Below, one piece after another: positions 1 to 5,646 of a DNA stretch of 10,358 nt (positions are counted from its first letter, which is position 1; each line of letters opens with the position of its first letter). The stretch covers positions 1-10,358 of the forward strand of contig DATFXR010000311.1 in the NCBI GenBank assembly GCA_035315685.1, read 5' to 3'. The DNA comes from QHWK01 sp035315685. GTDB lineage: Bacteria; Acidobacteriota; Vicinamibacteria; Vicinamibacterales; CAVVIG01. The position numbers and the translations under genes are program-made. The notes under the pieces were generated by a model. The model saw nothing but the letters and a program-made list of their open reading frames with translations. It was not told the origin of the DNA and did not search any database.

Positions 1-1
1 C

Positions 2-826
2 TGGACGGTGCAGGTGAGTCCGGCGCGCGACGACACGCTGATGGCGGCGGCACAGGGCGCGCCGTGGATCCGATCGGTCATCGTGAGCGCAACCTTTGCC
101 GCCGTGCTGGGGTTGCTGGTGGCGTTGCGCGTGTCGCGCGCCAGCATCGATCTCGCGACGCTGCGATCGGATTTCGTGTCGTCGGTGACCCACGAGCTGA
201 AGACGCCGCTCACGACGATCCTCAGCGCCGCCGAGACGCTGTTCCGCGGCCGCGTCACGACGAGCGACGGCGTGAACCGCTACGCGCAGCTGCTGATGCA
301 GGAGTCGCGGCGTCTGAAACGGCTGGTCGACAACATCCTGGCGTACGCGCGCGTCACCGACGTCACCGAGGTGTATTCGTTCCAGCCGCTCGAGCCGGCG
401 GAACTGGTCGCGGCGGCGCTCCGCGGGTTTCCCGATCTCAAACCGCCGGCCGTCGAGATCGACGTGCCGCGCAGCCTGCCGACCATTCGCGCCGACCGCA
501 CGTCGATCGTCCTGACGCTCGACAACCTAATCGACAACGCGCTCCGCTACTCGAGTGGCGAACGCTGGCTGGCGATTCGCGGGTGCGCGCGCGACCGGTT
601 CGTGGATCTCGCGATCGAGGACCACGGCGCCGGCATTCCGGCCGGCGAGCTGCCGCGGATCACGAAGCGGTTCGTCCGCGGGCGATCGGCCGAAGCCCCG
701 GGCAGCGGCCTGGGACTGGCCATCGCGACCCGCGTCATCAGCGACCATGGCGGCCAGATGACCATCGACAGCGTTCCGGGTCGCGGCACGACCGTGACGC
801 TCGTGTTCCCGCGGGCCGGAGAGTGA
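2..826 (+). CDS. Sensor histidine kinase, C-terminal part (5' end outside window)
   Basis: This is the cytoplasmic kinase half of a membrane-bound two-component sensor. It should autophosphorylate on histidine and pass the phosphate to the response regulator encoded 3 bp downstream. The reading frame is open from base 2. The first possible start (GTG at 8) has no ribosome binding site and would leave almost no sensor, so I treat the gene as cut by the window edge. Visible in order: the end of an extracytoplasmic part, one membrane helix (about 74-130, SVIVSATFAAVLGLLVALRV), a HisKA dimerisation domain with the H-box HELKTP (phosphoacceptor His codon at 191-193), then a HATPase_c domain with N-box LDNLIDNALRYS (about 518-553), G1 box DHGAGIP (about 620-640) and G2 box GSGLGLAIA (about 701-727). 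All catalytic boxes are intact. The input sensor domain and its signal are not visible. Confidence 0.93.
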   Translation, partial: WTVQVSPARDDTLMAAAQGAPWIRSVIVSATFAAVLGLLVALRVSRASIDLATLRSDFVSSVTHELKTPLTTILSAAETLFRGRVTTSDGVNRYAQLLMQESRRLKRLVDNILAYARVTDVTEVYSFQPLEPAELVAAALRGFPDLKPPAVEIDVPRSLPTIRADRTSIVLTLDNLIDNALRYSSGERWLAIRGCARDRFVDLAIEDHGAGIPAGELPRITKRFVRGRSAEAPGSGLGLAIATRVISDHGGQMTIDSVPGRGTTVTLVFPRAGE

Positions 827-829
827 CCC

Positions 830-1531
830 ATGCGAAGGCGAATCCTGATCGTCGAAGACGACCCCGCGCTCGCCGAAGTCGTCCGCGACAACCTGCTCGT
901 GGATGGGTTCGACGTGACCGTCGCTCGCAACGGCGACGAGGCGATTGGCATCAGTCGCGCCAACACGCCGGATCTCATCCTGCTCGACCTAATGCTGCCC
1001 GGATCCGACGGGTTCAAGCTGTGCGGCCTGCTGCGCGCGAACGGCCGTGTGCCGATCATCATCGTCTCGGCGCGCGGCCAGAAGGCCGACAAGCTGCAGG
1101 GGCTGCACGTCGGTGCGGACGACTACGTCACCAAGCCGTTCGACATGGAGGAGCTCGTCGCGCGGATCACTGCCGTCCTGCGTCGCACCAAGCACGATGT
1201 CGGATCGGTGCGCCTCGGGCGAACGGTGATCGACTTCGAGAATCAGCGCGCCTACAACCCGGACGGCGAGATTCATCTCACGCAGCGAGACTTCGACGTG
1301 CTGCGATACCTGGCGGCGAGGAACGGCCGCGTCGTGCGCCGCGACGAGATTCTTCGCGAGGTCTGGGGCTTCAACGATCCGCCGACGACCCGCTCGGTCG
1401 ACAACGCGGTCGCCAAACTGCGAAAGAAGCTGGAGGACGATCCGCACGCGCCGAAGTTCATCCACACGGCGTTCGGTGACGGCTACCGGATCACGTTCGA
1501 TCTGGTCGACGAATTGCCGAAGACGTCGTGA
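830..1531 (+). CDS. OmpR/PhoB-family winged-helix response regulator
   Basis: This is a cytoplasmic DNA-binding response regulator of 233 residues, the usual family length. The receiver domain is at residues 4-118, with the acidic pair D10/D11, phosphoacceptor D53 (LLDLMLP), the conserved Ser at 80 (VSARG) and Lys102 in the TKPF motif. The C-terminal Trans_reg_C winged helix (about 130-228) shows LTQRDFDVLRYL, the RRDEILREVWG segment, the recognition-helix region SVDNAVAKLRKKLED and the terminal wing GDGYRITF. The ATG follows the kinase stop by 3 bp and GGAG (818-821) gives a well-placed ribosome binding site, so kinase and regulator are co-transcribed and presumably form a cognate pair. Target genes cannot be read from this window. 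The gene ends just before a palindromic repeat separating it from a convergent operon. Confidence 0.96.
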   Translation: MRRRILIVEDDPALAEVVRDNLLVDGFDVTVARNGDEAIGISRANTPDLILLDLMLPGSDGFKLCGLLRANGRVPIIIVSARGQKADKLQGLHVGADDYVTKPFDMEELVARITAVLRRTKHDVGSVRLGRTVIDFENQRAYNPDGEIHLTQRDFDVLRYLAARNGRVVRRDEILREVWGFNDPPTTRSVDNAVAKLRKKLEDDPHAPKFIHTAFGDGYRITFDLVDELPKTS

Positions 1532-1542
1532 CATCCTGAGGA

Positions 1543-1645
1543 AAAGCAACCGCAGAGACCGTAGAGACCGCAGAGATCGCAGAGATCGCAGTTCTTTTGT
1601 AGATCCAGAAGATTCCGCGTGCTCTGCGTTCTCCGCGGTTGCTTT
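1543..1645. repeat. Palindromic intergenic repeat with 9-bp periodic arms
   Basis: The left arm is AAAGCAAC (1543-1550) followed by four and a half 9-mers: CGCAGAGAC, CGTAGAGAC, CGCAGAGAT, CGCAGAGAT, CGCAG (1551-1591). The right arm is its imperfect reverse complement, GATTCCGCG, TGCTCTGCG, TTCTCCGCG, GTTGCTTT (1611-1645). The outer 11 bp (1543-1553 against 1635-1645) match perfectly, and 21 of the outer 24 positions match. The loop is about 19 nt (1592-1610). The element fills the space between two convergent genes, so it could also act as a bidirectional terminator, although it lacks a clean T-run. From memory, similar CGCAGAGA-type intergenic palindromes are frequent in Acidobacteriota and some other phyla. 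That could not be checked here. Confidence 0.85.
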
Positions 1646-1688
1646 CCCCGCGCCAGCCCGTCCTGCCGCTCCCGCCCCTCCTGCCCGC

Positions 1689-2618
1689 TCACGACGGCGG
1701 TGGCGGCAGGTGCAACAGTTTCTCGGGATTGGTCACGATGTAGATCGCGTGAATGCGCCCCTCTCTCATTTCGACGGTGAACACCGATTGCGGCCGCCCG
1801 TTCTCGTAACTCACGACGCCCGGCTGCCCGTTGATCTCGACGACCCGCCGCTGCAGGTTGAGTGACATGAGCCGTCGGACGCCATGCACCGCAGCGCGGG
1901 CAACCTTGTCGGGCCCGCGAACCGGCAGCGGGAGGGCCGCCGCCTTGCCGCCGCCGTCTGTGTGCATCACCACGTCTCCCGAAAGCAGCGCGACGAGGCG
2001 ATCCATGTCGCCGCTTCCCGCCGCCTCATAGAAGCGCTCCAGCAGCTCCAGATGATGTTGCGTCGGCGGCTGGAATCGCGGACGGGTCAGCTGGACGTGT
2101 TGCTGCGCCCGGCGCAGGAGCTGTCGGCAGTTGGCTTCGCTGAGGTTCAGCGCCGCGGCGATTTCGACGTGCGTGTAGTCGAAGACCTCGTGCAGCAGAA
2201 ACACGGCGCGCTCGGTCGGCGTCAACCGCTCCAGCAACAGCAGCAGCGCCATCGAGACCGATTCGTCCACCTGCAGCATCTCCGACGCGTTCGGTCCAGG
2301 CTCGGTCACCAGCGGTTCCGGCAGCCACTCGCCGACATAGGTCTCGCGCTGCGCGCGCGCTGACTGAAGCTGATTGATGCAGAGCCGGCTCACAATCGTG
2401 ACGAGAAAGGCTCTCGGCGATCGAACCTCCACCTCCGATGCGCGCTGCCAGCGGACGAACGCGTCCTGGACCGCATCTTCGGCATCGGCAACGCTCCCGA
2501 GCATGCGATACGCGATCGAGAAGAGGAGGCTGCGATGCCGTTCGAACGTGGCCAGCCTGCGCGCCTCGTCGCTCTGTACGGGTTGAGAATCCGATTTCTC
2601 CTCGCGGTCTCTGCTCAT
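1689..2618 (-). CDS. ECF41-type RNA polymerase sigma factor with fused SnoaL-like domain
   Basis: This alternative sigma factor directs RNA polymerase to its own class of promoters. It has 309 residues, about 100 more than a simple ECF sigma. Sigma region 2 is at about 24-90 (AYRMLGSVADAEDAVQDAF) and region 4 at about 125-177 (LTPTERAVFLL...SEANCRQLLRRA). A SnoaL/NTF2-like domain follows at about 186-301. Three signatures of group ECF41 are present: WLPEP in the inter-domain linker (98-102), DGGGK (221-225) and an NPDKL-like NPEKL near the C-terminus (297-301). In ECF41 proteins the C-terminal domain modulates activity in place of a separate anti-sigma factor. The gene lies 7 bp downstream of the DoxX-like gene, and its AAGGA ribosome binding site (2622-2626) touches that gene's stop codon, so the two are co-transcribed and probably translationally coupled. 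Group membership is well supported by motifs. The inducing signal is unknown. Confidence 0.93.
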   Translation of the reverse strand: MSRDREEKSDSQPVQSDEARRLATFERHRSLLFSIAYRMLGSVADAEDAVQDAFVRWQRASEVEVRSPRAFLVTIVSRLCINQLQSARAQRETYVGEWLPEPLVTEPGPNASEMLQVDESVSMALLLLLERLTPTERAVFLLHEVFDYTHVEIAAALNLSEANCRQLLRRAQQHVQLTRPRFQPPTQHHLELLERFYEAAGSGDMDRLVALLSGDVVMHTDGGGKAAALPLPVRGPDKVARAAVHGVRRLMSLNLQRRVVEINGQPGVVSYENGRPQSVFTVEMREGRIHAIYIVTNPEKLLHLPPPPS

Positions 2619-2625
2619 GGTTCCT

Positions 2626-3075
2626 TCACGCCGGCCCGCTCACCGGCTGCATTGGTGATGAACGCCGCCCGACGGCCGCGCCGACGCGAGAACCGTCGGA
2701 TTCGCGTCCATTCAGCCTGCGGAAGTACACATACGAGATGATCAGCGATCCCAGGAACAGCAGCGGATCGACGACGAAGAGCAGCGGGTCGCCGACCGCA
2801 GCGTGGGCGATACTGGCCGACAACAGAGTGATGGCGAACCCGGCGTATGCAAACTCGCGCGCCTTGTACGGAATTCCCGGCAGCAGCAGTGTCAGCACGC
2901 CGAGGGCCTTGGCAGTGGTGAGCTCGATCCTGAAATAGTCGGGCAACCCGAGATGGGCGAACGCGCCCTTCATCGGTCCAAGCGGATGCTCGAGATTGAA
3001 GTTGATGGCGCTGAACACCATCACGGAACAGACAATTCCCGTCGTCGTCCAATAAATAGACTTGTCTCTGGTCAT
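2626..3075 (-). CDS. DoxX-like small integral membrane protein
   Basis: This predicted inner-membrane protein of 149 residues has four hydrophobic helices (about 9-26, 54-68, 73-93 and 98-117), matching the DoxX_2-like family. The characteristic middle part is visible: FRIELTTAKALGVLTLLLPG, then REFAYAGFAITLLSASIAHAAVGDP. The C-terminal 30 residues are polar and poorly conserved in appearance. I chose the ATG at 3073-3075 because GGGAG (3082-3086) sits 6 nt upstream and the membrane domain starts right after it. The frame stays open to 3312, but that extension does not look like protein. The gene is first in an operon with the ECF41 sigma factor and lies about 85 bp downstream of an ECF41-type promoter. 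The biochemical role of this family is poorly defined. Some relatives are linked to thiosulfate/quinone chemistry or redox stress, which I would not extend to this protein. Confidence 0.85.
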   Translation of the reverse strand: MTRDKSIYWTTTGIVCSVMVFSAINFNLEHPLGPMKGAFAHLGLPDYFRIELTTAKALGVLTLLLPGIPYKAREFAYAGFAITLLSASIAHAAVGDPLLFVVDPLLFLGSLIISYVYFRRLNGRESDGSRVGAAVGRRSSPMQPVSGPA

Positions 3076-3160
3076 GGTTGGCTCCCGTTGCTTCGTTCGA
3101 TCGACCGTCCCGCCTGGCGATGGCCCCGACGTGCATCGTTGGCGCAGATCCTGAACGTGA

Positions 3161-3187
3161 GACCGGACACGTTGTTGGACCGTGACA
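3161..3187 (-). promoter_or_regulatory. Putative ECF41-type promoter for the DoxX/sigma operon
   Basis: On the minus strand TGTCACG (3187-3181) is followed by a 16-nt spacer and GGTC (3164-3161). The ECF41 promoter consensus, as I recall it, is TGTCACA about 16 bp from CGTC, so each box differs from the consensus at one base. The expected transcript start is about 80 nt before the DoxX-like ATG. Location and orientation fit autoregulation by the sigma factor encoded in the same operon. Confidence 0.55.
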
Positions 3188-3205
3188 CTCCGGCTCACCC
3201 CGGAG
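3188..3205. repeat. Inverted repeat CTCCGG-N6-CCGGAG beside the -35 box
   Basis: A perfect 6-bp inverted repeat with a 6-nt spacer (CTCACC) starts at the base next to the -35 element of the putative ECF41 promoter, on its upstream side. This is a typical place for an operator or activator site. No protein can be assigned to it. Confidence 0.45.
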
Positions 3206-3219
3206 CGGCGGTCAGCCCA

Positions 3220-3239
3220 CTGATCCAGGCAAGGATCAG
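3220..3239. repeat. Inverted repeat CTGATCC-N6-GGATCAG
   Basis: A perfect 7-bp inverted repeat with a 6-nt spacer (AGGCAA) lies in the divergent intergenic region between the sigma operon and the small HTH gene. It has the same 6-nt spacer as the neighbouring repeat at 3188-3205. It could be a regulator binding site or a short hairpin. No T-run follows closely enough to call a terminator. Confidence 0.45.
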
Positions 3240-3291
3240 CTGAATCGTTTTCAGGGACAGGATCGTCTGATATTCCGATCGCGTCTGCGCG

Positions 3292-3303
3292 AAGCGTACG
3301 CTT
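3292..3303. promoter_or_regulatory. 12-bp perfect palindrome upstream of the small HTH gene
   Basis: AAGCGTACGCTT is self-complementary over 12 bp and ends 47 bp before the chosen GTG start of the stand-alone GerE-type HTH gene. The position and symmetry suit a dimeric DNA-binding protein, possibly the HTH protein itself, but this is inference from symmetry alone. Confidence 0.3.
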
Positions 3304-3350
3304 TTGCGACACGCAACGGCCGCGCGAGCCCGGTGATCGGCGGAGGATCT

Positions 3351-3554
3351 GTGCTGCACATCACCCCGTGGGAGCGACAGGCGCTGCAACTTCTGGCACA
3401 AGGAAAGCCGATCGATGACATCGGCGCATCGCTCGGCGTATCCGGGTCGGACGTCGCGCTGCGCGTCAAGGCACTGTTTGCGAAGATGGGCGTCACCAAC
3501 CCGGCCGAGGCGATCGCCGACGCGCTGCGGCGGGGATTGCTCGTCAGCCCGTAA
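3351..3554 (+). CDS. Small stand-alone LuxR/GerE-type helix-turn-helix protein
   Basis: This protein of 67 residues consists of almost nothing but a GerE/LuxR DNA-binding domain. It shows the family pattern TPWERQALQLLAQGKPIDDIGASLGVS (scaffold helices and turn), then DVALRVKALFAKMGV (recognition and dimer helices), and ends ADALRRGLLVSP. There is no receiver or autoinducer-binding domain. I chose GTG at 3351 because GGAGG (3342-3346) lies 4 nt upstream. A longer form from GTG at 3333 (73 residues) has no ribosome binding site. The usual hydrophobic/basic positions of the recognition helix are partly altered (GSDVALRV where families often have TVKNHV), so DNA specificity may be unusual. The gene is divergent from the DoxX/sigma operon and upstream of the hydrolase gene (170-bp gap). 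It could be a minimal regulator or the remnant of a larger LuxR-type regulator. Confidence 0.72.
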   Translation: MLHITPWERQALQLLAQGKPIDDIGASLGVSGSDVALRVKALFAKMGVTNPAEAIADALRRGLLVSP

Positions 3555-3650
3555 GGTCGATCCGTTCGTCGCCCCGCCGCCACGCCGCGTCATCCACCGA
3601 CGCGAACCGGTTTCCCCTCGCCGCCGCCCCTGGACACGCGGCATGTCGTG

Positions 3651-3667
3651 ATTACATCGGAGGTAAT
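3651..3667. promoter_or_regulatory. Imperfect 17-bp dyad ATTAC...GTAAT upstream of the hydrolase gene
   Basis: The sequence ATTACATCGGAGGTAAT is symmetrical about its central G with one mismatched pair (positions 6 and 12). It lies about 57 bp before the hydrolase start, in an AT-richer patch of otherwise GC-rich intergenic DNA. It is a candidate operator, for instance for the XRE/MmyB-type regulator encoded downstream. The owner is not determinable from sequence. Confidence 0.35.
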
Positions 3668-3693
3668 TGCCGCGCGTCGGCGACCTGCTCGAT

Positions 3694-3719
3694 CCTCCTG
3701 CTGACACGGTCTGAGGAGG
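3694..3719 (+). promoter_or_regulatory. Hairpin pairing the Shine-Dalgarno of the hydrolase gene
   Basis: CCTCCT (3694-3699) is perfectly complementary to the strong Shine-Dalgarno AGGAGG (3714-3719), which sits 5 nt before the hydrolase ATG. The intervening loop is 14 nt. If it folds in the mRNA, the hairpin would hide the ribosome binding site and damp translation. Only a 6-bp stem is visible, so the regulatory role is speculative. Confidence 0.35.
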
Positions 3720-3724
3720 TCAGC

Positions 3725-4651
3725 ATGGACAGACGAGCTGTACTTGGGTCGGCCGTCGCGCTCGCCGCGGCTGGTGTGCCGGGCGCGGTCACCTCACATG
3801 CGGCGCTGCCGCGCCGCCAGGACGCGCGCGCGGAACCCGGATCCTGGATCCGCACACACGACGGCCAGAGCCTGCATTACAAGGACTGGGGCACGGGAGC
3901 ACCGATGGTGTTCCTGGCTGCGTGGGCGCTGCCGTCGGACATGTGGGATTACCAGATGGTTCCGCTATCTGCGCAGAACCTGCGCTGCGTCGCCTACGAT
4001 CGACGCGGCCACGGCCGATCGTCTCGACCGGGCGTCGGCTACGACTACGATTCGCTCGCCGACGATCTCGCGGCCGTCCTCGACACGCTGGACCTGCGCG
4101 ACGTGACGCTGGTCGGCATGTCGATGGCCGCCGGCGAGATGGTCCGCTACGTCACGCGGCACGGCGCCGGCCGCATCGCTCGCCTCGTCTTCGTTGCGAC
4201 CGCCGCGACGCCGTTTCGCACCCGGACGCCCGACAATCCGCGCGGGATCCCTGCCGGGCAGCTCGACGCCTTTCGCAACCACGTGCTGCTGCGCGACTAT
4301 CCGAAATGGCTGGAAGACAATCGTCCGCCGTTCTTCGTGCCGGAGACGTCGCCGCAGATGCAGGACTGGATCAAGACGCTGATGCTCGGCACCTCGATGA
4401 AAGCCCTCGTCGAATGCAGCCGCAGCATGTCGTCGACGGACTTTCGCGCGGAGCTGCGGAAGATCAGCGTGCCGACGCTGTTGATTCACGGCGACAAGGA
4501 CGTCTCCGCGCCGATCGATCTGACCGGCAGGCTGACGGCGGAGCTGATTCCGCGCGCGCAGCTGAAGGTCTACGAAGGCGCGCCGCATGGTCTGTTCGTG
4601 ACGCACATGGCGCGGCTGACCGCCGACCTGCTCGCGTTCGCCCGTAGCTGA
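3725..4651 (+). CDS. Exported alpha/beta-fold hydrolase (chloroperoxidase/esterase-like)
   Basis: This 308-residue alpha/beta hydrolase resembles the non-heme chloroperoxidase/arylesterase group. The N-terminus, MDRRAVLGSAVALAAAGVPG, has a twin-arginine-like RR and a hydrophobic stretch ending near TSHA (residue 26), so Tat export to the periplasm is likely. The mature enzyme shows AYDRRGHGRSSRP (90-102), the nucleophile elbow VGMSMAAGE with Ser133, the acid in HGDKD (probably Asp259) and His288 in EGAPHGL, a complete Ser-Asp-His triad. Two positions differ from the usual pattern. The HG oxyanion-hole motif after the first strand reads FLAAW (63-67), and the elbow is GxSxA rather than GxSxG. 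AGGAGG lies 5 nt before the ATG. The XRE regulator gene follows after 30 bp and is probably in the same operon. The substrate is unknown; ester or lactone hydrolysis is the safest guess. Confidence 0.88.
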   Translation: MDRRAVLGSAVALAAAGVPGAVTSHAALPRRQDARAEPGSWIRTHDGQSLHYKDWGTGAPMVFLAAWALPSDMWDYQMVPLSAQNLRCVAYDRRGHGRSSRPGVGYDYDSLADDLAAVLDTLDLRDVTLVGMSMAAGEMVRYVTRHGAGRIARLVFVATAATPFRTRTPDNPRGIPAGQLDAFRNHVLLRDYPKWLEDNRPPFFVPETSPQMQDWIKTLMLGTSMKALVECSRSMSSTDFRAELRKISVPTLLIHGDKDVSAPIDLTGRLTAELIPRAQLKVYEGAPHGLFVTHMARLTADLLAFARS

Positions 4652-4681
4652 TTTCCGGCGACAATCGAGTGGAGGCAAACC

Positions 4682-5536
4682 ATGAACGGGACGCTCGAGC
4701 AGGCCGGACGACAGTCCGACCACGCGCTCGGCCATCTTCTGCGAGCGTGGAGAGCCGCGCGAGGAATGAGTCAGCTCGATCTAGCGCTGCGTGCCGGCTT
4801 CTCGAGCCGGCATGTCAGCTTCATCGAGACGGGACGAACCCAGCCGAGCCGGCAGGCGCTCCTGGTGCTCGCCGAAGCGCTGGACGTGCCGCTGCGCGAA
4901 CGCAATCGTCTGCTCGCCGCCGGCGGTTACGCCCACGTCTACCGACAGACGCCGCTCGCGGCCGAGGAGATGGCACACGTCCGCGGCGTCCTGCAATTCA
5001 TCCTCGACCGGCACGCCCCCTATGCGGCAGTCGTCCTCGATCGCTACTCGAACTGCCTCATGGGAAATGACGCATCAGCGAAACTGCTGGCGGCGCTCGT
5101 CGATCCCTCGCTCATGGCCGGACACGTGAACCATCTGCGGGTCGTGTTTCATCCCCTCGGCGCGCGCCGCTGGATCGTCAACTGGGACGAGGTCGCGTGG
5201 CATCTGTTGAGCCGCGCGAAACGCGAGCTCGCCGAGTCTGCAGGCGATGCGGCGGGCACGGCGCTGCTGGCCGAACTCCGCAAGCACGCCGGCACGCTGC
5301 GGCGCCGCCCCTCCGGAGCTGCGCTCAGGGCTACGGATGTGCTGCTGCCGATTCACGTTCGAACGCGCGATCTCGAGCTTCGCATGTTCAGCACGATCAT
5401 GACGCTCGGCACGCCGCAGGACGTGACGCTCCAGGAGCTCCGTGTCGAGACGTTCTTTCCTGCCGACGAGGAATCGGAGGCGTGCTGGCCGCGCCTGCTG
5501 GCCAACCTGAAAACCGAGGCGCCGAAGATCTCGTAG
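4682..5536 (+). CDS. XRE-family transcriptional regulator with MmyB-like ligand-binding domain
   Basis: This cytoplasmic regulator has 284 residues. The N-terminal HTH_31/XRE domain (about 15-77) shows LGHLLRAWRAARGMSQLDLA, then SSRHVSFIETGRTQPSRQAL and LAEALDVPLRERNRLLAAGGY. The C-terminal domain (about 105-262) matches the MmyB-like ligand-binding fold in its signature stretches: APYAAVVLDRYSNCLMGNDA, HLRVVFHPLGAR and the closing ELRVETFFPADEES. Such proteins usually control neighbouring dehydrogenase or hydrolase genes in response to an unidentified small molecule, sometimes thought to be a fatty acid-like ligand. GGAGG (4671-4675) is placed 6 nt before the ATG. With the hydrolase 30 bp upstream, the pair looks like an enzyme plus its own regulator, and the dyad at 3651-3667 is a candidate operator. 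Function is inferred from family and context. Confidence 0.93.
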   Translation: MNGTLEQAGRQSDHALGHLLRAWRAARGMSQLDLALRAGFSSRHVSFIETGRTQPSRQALLVLAEALDVPLRERNRLLAAGGYAHVYRQTPLAAEEMAHVRGVLQFILDRHAPYAAVVLDRYSNCLMGNDASAKLLAALVDPSLMAGHVNHLRVVFHPLGARRWIVNWDEVAWHLLSRAKRELAESAGDAAGTALLAELRKHAGTLRRRPSGAALRATDVLLPIHVRTRDLELRMFSTIMTLGTPQDVTLQELRVETFFPADEESEACWPRLLANLKTEAPKIS

Positions 5537-5549
5537 GCTCCCCGCACGG

Positions 5550-5563
5550 CGCGACAAATCGCG
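5550..5563. repeat. Short hairpin CGCGA-CAAA-TCGCG after the XRE gene
   Basis: A 5-bp inverted repeat with a CAAA loop begins 14 bp after the stop codon of the XRE regulator gene. It is too short and has no T-run, so it is at best part of a weak termination or mRNA 3'-end signal. Confidence 0.25.
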
Positions 5564-5596
5564 ACGAGAAACAGCGAACCGGTCGCGGCCTTTTGC

Positions 5597-5605
5597 TGTT
5601 ACACT
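5597..5605 (+). promoter_or_regulatory. Weak extended -10 promoter candidate for the receptor gene
   Basis: TGTTACACT fits an extended -10 element (TG-N-TACACT, with TACACT at 5600-5605). No convincing -35 is seen 17 bp upstream. The implied leader would be about 150 nt. An inverted repeat, AACAGC (5570-5575) with GCTGTT (5595-5600), overlaps it and could mark a regulator site. This assignment is tentative. Confidence 0.3.
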
Positions 5606-5646
5606 CCGCCCTCAATTCCGGGTTCGGAACCTCGTCAGACATGTCC

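Noticed and set aside
64..1479. Long plus-strand open frame overlapping the kinase and regulator genes.
   Set aside because: It is an Arg/Ala-rich shadow frame typical of GC-rich DNA, and the kinase and regulator frames carry complete domain motifs.
1508..1533. A second ECF41-like promoter match on the minus strand (TGTCACG-N15-CGTC).
   Set aside because: It lies over the 3' end of the response regulator gene and points antisense into it with no gene to drive. The spacer is 15 rather than 16. A chance match is likely, and its existence is a caution for the promoter call at 3161-3187.
1476..1865. Open frames through the intergenic repeat giving RDR-type and LCDLCGL-type peptide repeats.
   Set aside because: The peptide periodicity simply reflects the 9-bp DNA repeat. 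The frames overlap two well-supported genes and have no good ribosome binding site.
3076..3312. Longer N-terminal form of the DoxX-like protein starting at 3312.
   Set aside because: The extra 79 residues look non-coding, would run across the promoter and dyads, and lack a ribosome binding site, whereas the ATG at 3075 has GGGAG 6 nt upstream.
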